From: Pseudarthrobacter oxydans
Lineage (GTDB): Bacteria; Actinomycetota; Actinomycetes; Actinomycetales; Micrococcaceae
DNA: 64,000 bases
Assembly (NCBI RefSeq): GCF_030812335.1
Contig: NZ_JAUSSN010000011.1
Coordinates: forward strand, 1-64,000
Direction: 5' to 3'
The notes under the pieces were generated by a model. That model was not told where the DNA came from and ran no database searches. It saw nothing but the letters and a program-made list of their open reading frames with translations. Made by a program: the position numbers and the translations under genes. The first letter of the stretch is position 1. Every line of letters begins with the position of its first letter. Of the stretch, positions 26,338 to 36,554 are shown piece after piece.

Positions 26338-26967
26338 TCAGCTCCAGCCGTGGCGGCTCTGCAGGACTGCAGCGACGCGGCGGAAACTTCCGGCGTCGAG
26401 GATGGCGCCCTCGCGCCGGACATCACGCGGGTTGATCTGCAGGACACGGTCCAGTTTCGCCTCGCTGGGACGCCATTGCCGGTCCCAAGGGCCGGTGCCG
26501 ATATCCACGTAGTCGTCGGCGCGGCGCGCGTCGCCGTCGTGGTCCTTGCTGGTCAGCATCAGGCCGAGCAGATAGCGGCCGCTTGTGCCCACCAGCAGCA
26601 CCGGGCGGTCCTTGCCCTGCGAGTGGTCCTCTTCATACGGCACCCACGTCCAGACGACTTCGCCCGGCTCCGGGCGGCCATTGGGGGAGGGTGCGTAGCT
26701 GACCTTGGCCGTTCCGCGGAAATCGCCGGGATAGGCGCTGGCCAGGCCGACGGCGGCGCCCCGGCCTGTCCCCGGGCGTCCGCCGGCTTTCGTGCCGGTC
26801 GGTCCCGGCTGGGCCTTCGTCCCGGACCTGGCCCGTGTTCCGGGCTTGGCCTTGGTGCCGGCCGGCCTGGCCGTGCCGGAGCTGCCGGGCGCTGAGCCCG
26901 GGCGCCCCTCCAGGAAGCGCAAGGTGCTGCGGATTGCATTGCCGATCGAGCGTAAGTTCCAAGCCAT
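26338..26967 (-). CDS. PemK/MazF-family protein with long N-terminal linker
   Basis: A 209-residue protein. Residues 1-20 (MAWNLRSIGNAIRSTLRFLE) may form a helix. Residues 21-72 are a low-complexity linker of Gly/Thr/Lys/Pro units (for example GTKAKPGTRARSGTKAQPG). Residues 76-209 carry the PemK-like beta-barrel, with EVVWTWVPYEEDHSQGKDRP as the hallmark start. Classical MazF/PemK toxins are about 110 residues and cut mRNA. Here the domain is extended and no antitoxin gene is adjacent, so a chromosomal housekeeping role is as likely as toxicity. ATG 26967 is preferred to an upstream start at 27042 because that extra text is Arg/Pro-rich. Confidence 0.7.
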   Translation of the reverse strand: MAWNLRSIGNAIRSTLRFLEGRPGSAPGSSGTARPAGTKAKPGTRARSGTKAQPGPTGTKAGGRPGTGRGAAVGLASAYPGDFRGTAKVSYAPSPNGRPEPGEVVWTWVPYEEDHSQGKDRPVLLVGTSGRYLLGLMLTSKDHDGDARRADDYVDIGTGPWDRQWRPSEAKLDRVLQINPRDVRREGAILDAGSFRRVAAVLQSRHGWS

Positions 26968-27157
26968 GGGGAAACAATACCGGCAGCGCACCCGGCCGGG
27001 CGGCAGCCGGGCGGCCGGCCGGAGGCGGGGATGCACTCCCACGGGCCCGGACGTGGGAGACTATAGGTGCAGAGATGCGGCGCCTCGCAGGCTGGGAAAC
27101 CAGCCCTGCGCCGATCTGTGCAAAAGCCAACAGTATTGCCAACAGTAAGGACCCTGC

Positions 27158-29011
<1,854 letters not shown>

Positions 29012-29047
29012 CGGTGCCAGTGAAAACTATGCAGGCAGGTCCGGACC

Positions 29048-30286
29048 GTGCCTAGCGCCCTCCCGCTGGGCGACCCGGCGCCGCCGGACGGGCTGTTGCC
29101 GGCCCAGGCGCTGGAAGGCGCCGCAGACCGGGCCTTCGGGCTGTATGTACACGTCCCGTTCTGTGCCGTGCGCTGCGGTTACTGCGACTTCAACACCTAC
29201 ACCGCCACGGAGCTCGGCGGCGGGGCCTCCCAAGACGCCTACGCCGGCACCGCCGTCGCGGAGGTCGACTTCGCGGCGGCGGTCCTGCAGCGCAGCGGCC
29301 TGCCGGCGCGCCCGCTCAGCACGGTCTTTTTCGGCGGCGGAACACCCACGCTGCTCCCCGCCGCGGACCTGGCCCGGATCCTCACCACCGCCATCGCGGC
29401 ATGGGGTCTCGAACCCGGCGCGGAGGTCACCACCGAGGCGAACCCGGACTCCGTCACCCCCGATTCCCTGCAGCTGCTGGCCGACGCCGGCTTCACCCGG
29501 GTATCCTTCGGCATGCAGTCCGCGGTGCTGCACGTCCTCAAAGTGCTGGACCGCACCCACACTCCCAGCCGGGTGCCCCAGGCGGTCCAGTGGGCCAGGG
29601 AGGCCGGCCTCGCCGTCAGCCTTGACCTGATCTACGGGACGCCCGGGGAGTCGCTGGCCGACTGGCGCTACTCGCTGGAGACGGCACTGTCCTACGGTCC
29701 CGACCACATCAGCGCCTACGCGCTGATCGTCGAGGAGGGCACCAAACTCGCCGCGCAGATCCGCCGCGGCGAGGTTCCGGGAATCGACGACGACGACCAT
29801 GCGGCCAAGTACGAACTCGCCGACGAACTCATTTCGGCCGGCGGGCTCTCCTGGTACGAGGTCAGCAACTGGTCCCGCACCCCGGAGCAGGCCTGCCGCC
29901 ACAACCTCGCCTACTGGCGGGGGGACGACTGGTGGGGGATCGGCCCGGGCGCGCACTCACACGTCGGCGGCGTGCGCTGGTGGAACGTCAAGCACCCCAC
30001 CGCGTACGCCAACCGCCTCGGGTCCGGGCTCTCGCCGGCCGCCGGCCGGGAAACCCTCGATTCGGAGACCCGTAACGTGGAGCGCGTCATGCTCGAAGCG
30101 CGGCTGAACTCCGGGCTGGAGATCGCCAGCCTCGGCGGGCTCGGTGACACCGGGCGGCACGCCGTCGCCGGACTCATCGCCGACGGCCTCGTGGATCCCG
30201 TGGCGGCCTTCCGCGGCAGCCTCGTCCTGACGCTCAAGGGCCGGCTGCTCGCCGACGCCGTGGTCCGCAGGATCCTGCCGGACTGA
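29048..30286 (+). CDS. hemW: Radical SAM heme chaperone HemW
   Basis: A 412-residue radical SAM protein related to coproporphyrinogen dehydrogenase HemN. The cluster motif is CAVRCGYC (CxxxCxxC) near residue 37, followed by FGGGTPTLLP. The Cys that follows this motif in HemN is replaced here by DFNTY after CGYC, which fits HemW, a heme-binding chaperone for respiratory proteins. The C-terminal HemN-C domain is present. It follows lepA by 36 bp and is probably co-transcribed. The relationship to the cytochrome genes at the right end of the window is functional, not positional. Confidence 0.88.
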   Translation: MPSALPLGDPAPPDGLLPAQALEGAADRAFGLYVHVPFCAVRCGYCDFNTYTATELGGGASQDAYAGTAVAEVDFAAAVLQRSGLPARPLSTVFFGGGTPTLLPAADLARILTTAIAAWGLEPGAEVTTEANPDSVTPDSLQLLADAGFTRVSFGMQSAVLHVLKVLDRTHTPSRVPQAVQWAREAGLAVSLDLIYGTPGESLADWRYSLETALSYGPDHISAYALIVEEGTKLAAQIRRGEVPGIDDDDHAAKYELADELISAGGLSWYEVSNWSRTPEQACRHNLAYWRGDDWWGIGPGAHSHVGGVRWWNVKHPTAYANRLGSGLSPAAGRETLDSETRNVERVMLEARLNSGLEIASLGGLGDTGRHAVAGLIADGLVDPVAAFRGSLVLTLKGRLLADAVVRRILPD

Positions 30287-30382
30287 CACCGGCCGTTCGG
30301 AACTGAACTCAGGCCCGGCGGGAAGGCTCAGATCACGCGACCGTCCAGACCGGACGTCCCGGTCAGGGCAGGGGCTGCGGGC

Positions 30383-30802
30383 CTACTTGATCCAGCGGAG
30401 GTTGTACTCGTAGCGGTGCGGCTGGCCGCGGTTGACGTGGATGCCGGCCGCGACCGAGAAGCACGTCACGGCAATCCAGATGACCGTAGCCAGGACCGCG
30501 AAGATGTTGCCCACCACCGGAACGAAGACCAGCAGGTTGCACACCACGGCAGCAATCGTGGGGGGCAGCGTGAAGTTGAGGGCTTCCTTGGACTCCTGCG
30601 CCGTGAACGGGCCGCGGTCCTTGAAGATCAGGTAGATCAGCAGCGAGGGAACGCAGCCCAGGATGCCGCCGAAGTGCGCCAGCGTGGCCCACTGCCGGTC
30701 CTCGTTTGCCGTCAGCGGCAGCGCATTTGCGGGAACGCCGTGGTACGGGGGCTGGCCATGGCCGGCCTGGTTGCCAGTGTGTTCGCGTGCGTCATCTGCC
30801 AC
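30383..30802 (-). CDS. DUF4870 domain membrane protein
   Basis: A 139-residue membrane protein of unknown function. A hydrophilic N-tail of about 35 residues precedes the DUF4870 block QWATLAHFGGILGCVPSLL. Further helices follow around LPPTIAAVVCNLLVFVPV and IFAVLATVIWIAVTCF, and it ends with HRYEYNLRWIK. The motif FKDRGPFTAQESKEALNF between helices 1 and 2 is the conserved cytoplasmic loop of the family. It is a single gene convergent with hemW. No function is known for the family. Confidence 0.85.
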   Translation of the reverse strand: MADDAREHTGNQAGHGQPPYHGVPANALPLTANEDRQWATLAHFGGILGCVPSLLIYLIFKDRGPFTAQESKEALNFTLPPTIAAVVCNLLVFVPVVGNIFAVLATVIWIAVTCFSVAAGIHVNRGQPHRYEYNLRWIK

Positions 30803-30945
30803 GGTGTCGTCCTTCGGATTGCGGTGGTGCGTTGCTGCCTGGAGGTGCCAGGGCTGCGCCGGGAGCGTAGCCGCCTTATCAAGAATACTTGCTCGGGCGC
30901 GGAATCACCGATCTTCCCGCTGGCGGAGGTGCGCGGCGGGGCGCT

Positions 30946-31797
30946 TCAGGGGACGGTGAGGAAGTCGATGACCTCCTCCACCCGGCCCAGCAGGGAGGGT
31001 TCCAGATCCGCGTAGCTCCGGACCGCACCAAGAAGCTTCTGCCAGCCCAGGCCGATGTCCTCCTTGGTGCTGTGCGGCCAGCCGAAGGCCATCAGGATCC
31101 CGGTCTTCCAGTCCACGCCGCGGGGGATCACCGGCCACCTCTCGATTCCCAGCACGGCGGGCCGGATCGCCTGCCAGACATCCACGTAGGGGTGGCCGAC
31201 GATCAGGACGTTGCCGGCCGCGCCGGGGGACGCCATAACCGCCGCGGCGATCCGGGATTCCTTGGAATCGGGCACCAAGTGGTCCACCAGGACGCCGAGC
31301 CGGCGCCCGGGCCCGGGCCCGAAGGCCGCGACGGCACCGGCCAGGTCATCAATGCCGTGCAGCGGCTCGACGACGATGCCCTCCACCCGGAGATCGTCGC
31401 CCCAGACCCGTTCGACGAGCTCGGCGTCGTGCTTGCCCTCCACCCAGATCCGGCTCGCTTTGGCCACCTGGGCGCGCTGGCCGGACACCCGGACGGAGCC
31501 GGAGGCGGTTCTGGTGCCGCCGGCGGGTGCCGCGGCGGCCCGGGGCGCCGGCGGCATCAGACGGATCGGCTGGCCCTCCAGCAGGAAGCCGAAGCCGAGG
31601 CGGAAGGACCGGGATTTGCCGCGCCGGTCTTCGAGGGCGACCACGACCATACCGCCGGACTTCTCCACCCGGGTGACGGCCCCCACCCAGCCGGACTGCA
31701 CATCCTCGAGCACCATTCCGCGCTCCACCGGCACTTCAGGCAGTTGGGTCTTGGCGGGGGCGGCCAGGTCCTGGGGGCCCCAATTCTGGTACGACAT
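30946..31797 (-). CDS. DUF3097 family protein
   Basis: A 283-residue soluble protein found almost only in actinobacteria. The beginning (MSYQNWGPQDLAAP) and the block EDVQSGWVGAVTRVEKSGG form a beta-rich N-terminal domain. After a Pro/Ala linker, WVEGKHDAELVERVWGDDLR is TOPRIM-like (Glu in VEGKHDAE, and DHLVPDSKESRI), so a nucleic-acid-related role is possible. The TOPRIM resemblance is my reading of the motif and was not tested. It diverges from hrcA. Confidence 0.8.
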   Translation of the reverse strand: MSYQNWGPQDLAAPAKTQLPEVPVERGMVLEDVQSGWVGAVTRVEKSGGMVVVALEDRRGKSRSFRLGFGFLLEGQPIRLMPPAPRAAAAPAGGTRTASGSVRVSGQRAQVAKASRIWVEGKHDAELVERVWGDDLRVEGIVVEPLHGIDDLAGAVAAFGPGPGRRLGVLVDHLVPDSKESRIAAAVMASPGAAGNVLIVGHPYVDVWQAIRPAVLGIERWPVIPRGVDWKTGILMAFGWPHSTKEDIGLGWQKLLGAVRSYADLEPSLLGRVEEVIDFLTVP

Positions 31798-31917
31798 CGG
31801 TTACACACTGCTTTACGCTCGGTTTGCTGCGGCGGGCTGTGCCCGAAAACACCCGCCCCAGGAGGAACGCCCGGAGCGGATTCAATGCTAACAATGCGGC
31901 GACTCATATTAGACTGG

Positions 31918-31944
31918 TTAGCACTTAGGCATGTCGAGTGCTAA
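31918..31944. promoter_or_regulatory. CIRCE element (HrcA operator)
   Basis: TTAGCACTT-N9-GAGTGCTAA matches the CIRCE consensus with one mismatch in the last base of the left arm. It lies 86 bp before the hrcA start. HrcA binds CIRCE to repress heat-shock genes, so hrcA and the downstream dnaJ are probably autoregulated. TAGACT at 31910-31915 could be part of the promoter. Confidence 0.92.
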
Positions 31945-32029
31945 TCACCATGTCTTGGTGCCGGAACAGTGTCCGGCGCGGCCGGCGACCGGCGGCACCG
32001 GATGCGGGACAGTCGAATGGAGGTGGAGC

Positions 32030-33043
32030 GTGAGCGAACCACGCAAGCTCGAAGTGCTGCGCGCCATCGTGGAGGACTACGTCCATTCACGGGAACCCGT
32101 CGGCTCCAAAGCCCTCGTGGAGCGGCACCACCTCGGGGTGTCCAGTGCCACGATCCGCAATGACATGGCGGCCCTGGAAGACGAGGGCCTGATCACGGCG
32201 CCGCACACCAGCGCCGGGCGCATCCCCACCGACAAGGGCTACCGGCTCTTCGTGGACCAGATTTCGGCGGTCAAGCCGCTCTCACCGGCGGAACGCCGCG
32301 CCATCCAGGCCCTGCTGGAGGGCTCCGATGACCTCGACCACGTCCTCGACCGGACCGTGCGGCTGCTCGCGCAGCTGACCAACCAGGTCGCCGTCGTGCA
32401 GTACCCCCACCTGAGCCGGGCCAAGGTCCGGCACATCGAATTCGTCCTGCTGGCGCCCCGCAAGGTGCTCGCAGTGCTGATCGCGGACACCGGCAAGGTG
32501 GAACAGCGCGTCATCGACGCGGGGCAGGAACTTTCCGAGGAGGTCCTCTCCGAACTGCGCACACGGTTCCTCGGCAGCCTCTCGGGCACCCCGCTGAACC
32601 TGCTGCCGCAGACGCTGCAGTCGGTCATTGCCAGCTGCCCGCCCGCGCGGCGCAGCGCCGCGCAGGCGCTGGCCCGCGGCCTGGAGGCGCTGGCCACCAG
32701 CAGCCGCGAGGAGCGCATGGTCATGGCCGGGACCGCCAACCTGGCCCGCTCCAACGTCGACTTCCCGCTCAGCATCGGCCCGGTGCTGGAAGCCCTCGAG
32801 GAGCAGGTGGTCATGCTCCGCCTGCTGAGCGACATGGCCGAGGACCCGCGGGGCGTGACGGTGAGCATCGGCCGGGAAAACCCCTACGACGGACTCGCCG
32901 AGGCCTCCGTGGTGGCGACCGGCTACGGCCCGGACGCGACAGCGAAAGTCGGTGTGCTGGGCCCCACCCGAATGGACTATCCGACCACCATGGCCGCCGT
33001 CCGGGCCGTGGCCCGCTACCTTTCGCGGATTCTCGGCCCCTGA
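32030..33043 (+). CDS. hrcA: Heat-inducible transcription repressor HrcA
   Basis: A 337-residue repressor that binds CIRCE operators and whose activity depends on GroEL in studied bacteria. An N-terminal winged helix (RKLEVLRAIVEDYVHSREPV, then SSATIRNDMAALEDEGLI) is followed by an HTSAGRIPTDKGYR block and the GAF-like HrcA domain. GTG 32030 follows GGAGG at six bases; an open frame upstream to 31931 overlaps the CIRCE element and is not used. It is the first gene of hrcA-dnaJ-rsmE. Confidence 0.96.
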   Translation: MSEPRKLEVLRAIVEDYVHSREPVGSKALVERHHLGVSSATIRNDMAALEDEGLITAPHTSAGRIPTDKGYRLFVDQISAVKPLSPAERRAIQALLEGSDDLDHVLDRTVRLLAQLTNQVAVVQYPHLSRAKVRHIEFVLLAPRKVLAVLIADTGKVEQRVIDAGQELSEEVLSELRTRFLGSLSGTPLNLLPQTLQSVIASCPPARRSAAQALARGLEALATSSREERMVMAGTANLARSNVDFPLSIGPVLEALEEQVVMLRLLSDMAEDPRGVTVSIGRENPYDGLAEASVVATGYGPDATAKVGVLGPTRMDYPTTMAAVRAVARYLSRILGP

Positions 33044-33152
33044 CGAACCGCGCAGACCCGGCTGGCCTGACGGCCCGACGGGCCGACACCAGACTTCTTG
33101 CCCCTAACAGGCAGTGCCCCACCGGCAGTACAAAAAGGAAGAGATACACATT

Positions 33153-34280
33153 TTGAGCAGCCATTACGACGTTCTCGGAGTCTCCCGCGAAGCTACCGGA
33201 GAAGAGATCAAGAAGGCCTACCGCAAGCTCGCGCGGACCCTCCACCCGGACGTGAACCCGGGGGACGATGCCTCGGACCGCTTCAAGGCCGTCACCCACG
33301 CCTATGAGGTGCTGTCCGATCCGCAGAAACGCCGGATCTACGACACCACGGGCAACGAGAACGGCACCGACAACGGCTTCGGCGGCGGTAGCTACGCCGG
33401 CCAGGGCTTCGCATTCCAGGACATCTTCGAGACCTTCTTCGGCGCCGGCGGCCAGGCCGGACCGGCTTCCAGGGTCCGCCGCGGCCAGGACGCCCTGATC
33501 AGCGTCCGGATCGACCTCCGCGACGCCGTGTTCGGCGTCAACAAAAAAATTGAAGTGGACACGGCCGTCACCTGCCCCACCTGCGACGGCTCGTGCTGCC
33601 GTGCGGGCAGCCACCCGGAACGCTGCGACATCTGCGGCGGCAGCGGCCAGGTCCAGCGCGCCGTGCGTTCCATCCTCGGCCAGGTCATGACCACGGCCCC
33701 GTGCGGGTCCTGCGAGGGCTTCGGCACCGTCATCAAGGACCCCTGCAACGAATGCGCCGGCCAGGGCCGGATCCGCAGCAGGCGTTCCCTGACGGTCAAG
33801 GTTCCCGCCGGTGTCGCCACCGGCACCCGCATCCAGCTGTCCGGGCAGGGCGAGGCCGGACCTGCCGGCGGCCCCGCGGGCGACCTCTACGTCGAGATCC
33901 GGGTCAACAACGACGCCACGTACGTGCGCGACGGCGACGACCTGCACGCGAGCCTCAACATCCCCATGACGGCCGCCGCGCTGGGCACCGAGCTGACCCT
34001 CGACACCTTCGACGGCCGGCAGGAGATCGATGTCAAGGCCGGCACCCAGTCCGGCGAGGTCATTACGCTCCGCGGGCTCGGCGTCACCCACCTGCGCGGC
34101 TACGGCCGCGGCGACCTCAAGGTCCACCTCCAGGTGGACACCCCCGCCAAGCTCGACGCCGCCCAGGAGGATCTGCTCCGCCAGCTCGCCAAGCTGCGCG
34201 GGGAACAGTTCAGCGAAGGAAAGCTCGCCGCGAGCGGCGGTGTCTTCGCGAAGCTTCGGGACCGGCTCGGTAACCTGTAG
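33153..34280 (+). CDS. dnaJ: Chaperone DnaJ (second, HrcA-linked copy type)
   Basis: A 375-residue type I Hsp40 co-chaperone that stimulates DnaK ATPase. The J domain has the HPD motif (LHPDVNPG). A Gly/Phe region follows, then four CxxCxGxG-like zinc motifs: CPTCDGSC, CDICGGSG, CGSCEGFG and CNECAGQG. In the first motif the usual final Gly is Cys. The C-terminal substrate-binding domain is complete. TTG 33153 is used because AGGAAGAG lies nine bases upstream and the J domain begins two residues later. It is 109 bp after hrcA and 2 bp before rsmE. Confidence 0.94.
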   Translation: MSSHYDVLGVSREATGEEIKKAYRKLARTLHPDVNPGDDASDRFKAVTHAYEVLSDPQKRRIYDTTGNENGTDNGFGGGSYAGQGFAFQDIFETFFGAGGQAGPASRVRRGQDALISVRIDLRDAVFGVNKKIEVDTAVTCPTCDGSCCRAGSHPERCDICGGSGQVQRAVRSILGQVMTTAPCGSCEGFGTVIKDPCNECAGQGRIRSRRSLTVKVPAGVATGTRIQLSGQGEAGPAGGPAGDLYVEIRVNNDATYVRDGDDLHASLNIPMTAAALGTELTLDTFDGRQEIDVKAGTQSGEVITLRGLGVTHLRGYGRGDLKVHLQVDTPAKLDAAQEDLLRQLAKLRGEQFSEGKLAASGGVFAKLRDRLGNL

Positions 34281-34282
34281 CG

Positions 34283-35101
34283 GTGAGCAACCCGGTCTTC
34301 TTCACCGCCCCCGGCACCCTGGACGGGCTGGCCCCCGGTTCCGTCTTCGTCCTTGACGGTCCCGAGGCCCGCCATGCGGTCACGGTGAAGCGCCTTGGCG
34401 TGGGGGAGACCGTGGACATCGCCGACGGCGCCGGAAAACGCCTCACCGGCACCGTGGCCGCCGTCGCGCCCGGCGAACTGTCCCTGGAGTGCACCGGACT
34501 CGCCGAAGAGCCCCGGCCCGCGGTGCGGCTCGTCCTGGTCCAGGCCCTCGCGAAAGGCGACCGGGATGAACTCGCCGCCGAAACCGCCACGGAACTGGGG
34601 ATCGACGCCGTCGTCCCCTGGCAGGCGGAACGGTCGATTGTCCGCTGGAAGGCCGAACGCGCGGCGAAAGCCCACGCCAAGTGGCAGTCCGTCGTCACGG
34701 CGGCGGCCAAGCAGGCACGCCGCGCCTGGATTCCCCAGGTCCGCCCCGCCGTCGACGGCGCCGCGCTGCAGGCGGCGGTGGCCGCGGCCGACCTGGCCAT
34801 CATCCTGCACGAGGACGCCGTGCGTCCGCTGCGCCAGGTGCTGGAGGCCTGGCTCGCGGCCGGCCCGGCCGGCGGCTCCGGCGGCGGCACGGCTGCCGGC
34901 GGGACTGCCGTCGACGGGGCAGGCAAGGGCCGCGAGGTGCTGCTGATCGTCGGACCCGAGGGCGGCATCAGCCCGCGGGAAGTGACCCGGCTCTGCGACG
35001 CCGGCGCGGTGACGGCCCTGCTGGGGCACCATGTGCTGCGCTCGTCCACGGCCGGTCCGGCCGCCACGGTCCTCGCCAGCGACATCCTCGGCCGCTGGTA
35101 G
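34283..35101 (+). CDS. rsmE: 16S rRNA (uracil-1498-N3)-methyltransferase
   Basis: A 272-residue SPOUT-class methyltransferase that methylates U1498 of 16S rRNA in the 30S subunit using S-adenosylmethionine. The N-terminal PUA-like domain contains DGPEARHAVTVKRLGVGE. The SPOUT knot is in LIVGPEGGISPREV and LRSSTAGPAA near the C-terminus. An Ala/Gly-rich insertion of about 20 residues around 200 is species-specific. GTG 34283 begins two bases after the dnaJ stop. It is followed by the long palindrome at 35121-35205. Confidence 0.93.
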   Translation: MSNPVFFTAPGTLDGLAPGSVFVLDGPEARHAVTVKRLGVGETVDIADGAGKRLTGTVAAVAPGELSLECTGLAEEPRPAVRLVLVQALAKGDRDELAAETATELGIDAVVPWQAERSIVRWKAERAAKAHAKWQSVVTAAAKQARRAWIPQVRPAVDGAALQAAVAAADLAIILHEDAVRPLRQVLEAWLAAGPAGGSGGGTAAGGTAVDGAGKGREVLLIVGPEGGISPREVTRLCDAGAVTALLGHHVLRSSTAGPAATVLASDILGRW

Positions 35102-35120
35102 CGCCCGGCGGTCCGGTCCG

Positions 35121-35205
35121 CCCCTAGAAGGCGATCGACTGCTCCGTAACCGCCGTTCTGAGGGTTCAAAAGGGCCGTTGCGGAGCAGTCGATGGTAGGG
35201 GTTTT
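35121..35205 (+). repeat. Long palindromic element with AGGGTTCAA apex, possible terminator of rsmE
   Basis: Outer arms CCCCTA/TAGGGG (35121-35126, 35196-35201) and a perfect 13-bp stem ATCGACTGCTCCG/CGGAGCAGTCGAT (35134-35146, 35181-35193) enclose TAAC/GTTG and a loop with GAGGGTTCAA. TTTT follows at 35202-35205, so it can terminate rsmE. It also looks like a member of a dispersed palindrome family (see 58404-58468). Confidence 0.75.
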
Positions 35206-35208
35206 CCG

Positions 35209-36108
35209 CTATTTGACCGTGAACCCGCGGGTGTCGACGTTCAGATCCTCGGCCGGGTTGCCCTCGTCGAGCTGCGACACCCGGACCTCATAGTTGCCCG
35301 GTCCCAGGCTGACCGAGAGGCCGAACGCTCCCGACTGGCCGGCCTCGGCCGAGGCCGTGACTGTCCCGTCCAGGTACCTGGTCTCGACGCTGCCGTCGAT
35401 GCGCAGGATCTCCCACTTAAGTTTGCCGCCCGGAGCGGTGCTGCGGCCGGAGATCTTGACGGCGCCGTCCTCCACGGAGGTCCCTTCCTGGGGATCAATG
35501 ATCCACACGGGGGCGACCATGCCGGCGCTGCGCGCCGTCGGGGAGCCAAGCCGGACGTGGTTGAAGGCGACGTAATCGGTATGCCCGTCCACGAGCACCA
35601 CCACCTGGATCTGCTGGCCGGCATCGATCAGCCCCGCGCTGGCCGCGGCGGCCGTCGCGGTGTAGACGAGCTGCTGGACCGCGCGCTCGGCCATGGCCGG
35701 GTCCACGTTGCTGTTGAAGGCGTCGGCGGACATGTCCACCGTGATGACGTTCTTGCCCGAAATGGAGCTCGCCAGTTCCTTGGGGTTCTGCCACGGGGTG
35801 AAGAAGTCCGGATCGAGCGGCTTCTCGGACATCATGACCCGGAGAGCCCGCGTGACCGGGTTGTCCTGTTCCGGAACGTCACGGAACTCCCGGTAGAGGA
35901 ACATGCTGTCGTTGCTCCGGCCGATCCAGTACACCGGCGCCTTGTTGGACGCCTGCGTCGTTTCCAGCGGCGCGCTCGTGGTCGGCGCCGACGCCTGGGC
36001 AGACAGGACCTGCGACGGGGCACTGGAATCCGTTATGCCGGTCTGGGGCGTGGCCACGCAGCCGGTGAGGGCCAGGGCCAGCGCTGCGGGCAGCGCCAGC
36101 AGCGGCAT
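35209..36108 (-). CDS. GerMN/Gmad2 domain lipoprotein
   Basis: A 299-residue exported lipoprotein. MPLLALPAALALALTGC gives a short signal peptide with lipobox ALTGC, followed by a Ser/Thr/Ala linker. A GerMN domain (about 55-185, with APVYWIGRSNDSMFLYREF) and a C-terminal immunoglobulin-like Gmad2 domain (about 200-299, with PVWIIDPQEGTSV) follow. Non-sporulating actinobacteria use such proteins in the envelope; a specific role is unknown. ATG 36108 is the only start codon after the preceding in-frame stop, yet Arg-rich text typical of a signal n-region lies just upstream. It faces rsmE convergently. Confidence 0.8.
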   Translation of the reverse strand: MPLLALPAALALALTGCVATPQTGITDSSAPSQVLSAQASAPTTSAPLETTQASNKAPVYWIGRSNDSMFLYREFRDVPEQDNPVTRALRVMMSEKPLDPDFFTPWQNPKELASSISGKNVITVDMSADAFNSNVDPAMAERAVQQLVYTATAAAASAGLIDAGQQIQVVVLVDGHTDYVAFNHVRLGSPTARSAGMVAPVWIIDPQEGTSVEDGAVKISGRSTAPGGKLKWEILRIDGSVETRYLDGTVTASAEAGQSGAFGLSVSLGPGNYEVRVSQLDEGNPAEDLNVDTRGFTVK

Positions 36109-36554
36109 GCGCGGACGTGTCCGCCTGCCTGCCGCTGTGTTCCCAGTCCCGCGATCCCTGATGGCCGTTGCCTTCCGCTTTTCGTCTTCTTGGTGTTCTA
36201 CCGCCTCCGGCCGGACTCAGAAGCCGCGACGGAGGCCGGTTTCCAGCATGGCATATGGGTCCGGCGGGAACGCCGGGATTCGGCCGGCCGGCGGGAACTG
36301 CAACGGGAACGATATGAGGCCGATACGAAGTTGATACCTAAAACCGGGAACGGCGCCGTATGACGCCGGGCGGCGGCCCGACAAGCCGTCCCGCCCGGCG
36401 CGGTGCGAAGCCCCGCACTGGCGTAAGATAAAAGGACCCGCTGACCCCCGGAACCAGAAGGCGCGCACCACTGTCACATCAAGCGCCGTCGGGGCCGGAT
36501 CAGCGGACAGACCATTTTCGACTGGAGGGGACCAGAGGCCCGCGGGCCAACACC
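36109..36554. other. 446-bp divergent spacer between GerMN gene and phoH, no gene seen
   Basis: I see no reliable gene here. CGCCGGGCGG (36364-36373) and CCGCCCGGCG (36391-36400) form a perfect 10-bp stem. TAAGAT at 36424-36429 is a plausible -10 for phoH, without a good -35. Three GATAnnn words lie near 36309-36342. The phoH leader would be about 120 bases. Confidence 0.4.

Noticed and set aside
26338..26967. Complete toxin-antitoxin module
   Set aside because: No small antitoxin frame with a ribosome site is adjacent on either side, so only the PemK-like protein is reported.
35160..35180. GGGTTCAA in the palindromes resembles a tRNA T-loop
   Set aside because: No acceptor or anticodon stem can be drawn around it, and the flanking arms are long simple palindromes, so neither element is a tRNA.
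36217..36477. 86-codon minus-strand frame between the GerMN gene and phoH
   Set aside because: Arg/Gly/Pro-rich text without a family or ribosome site, over the likely phoH promoter.
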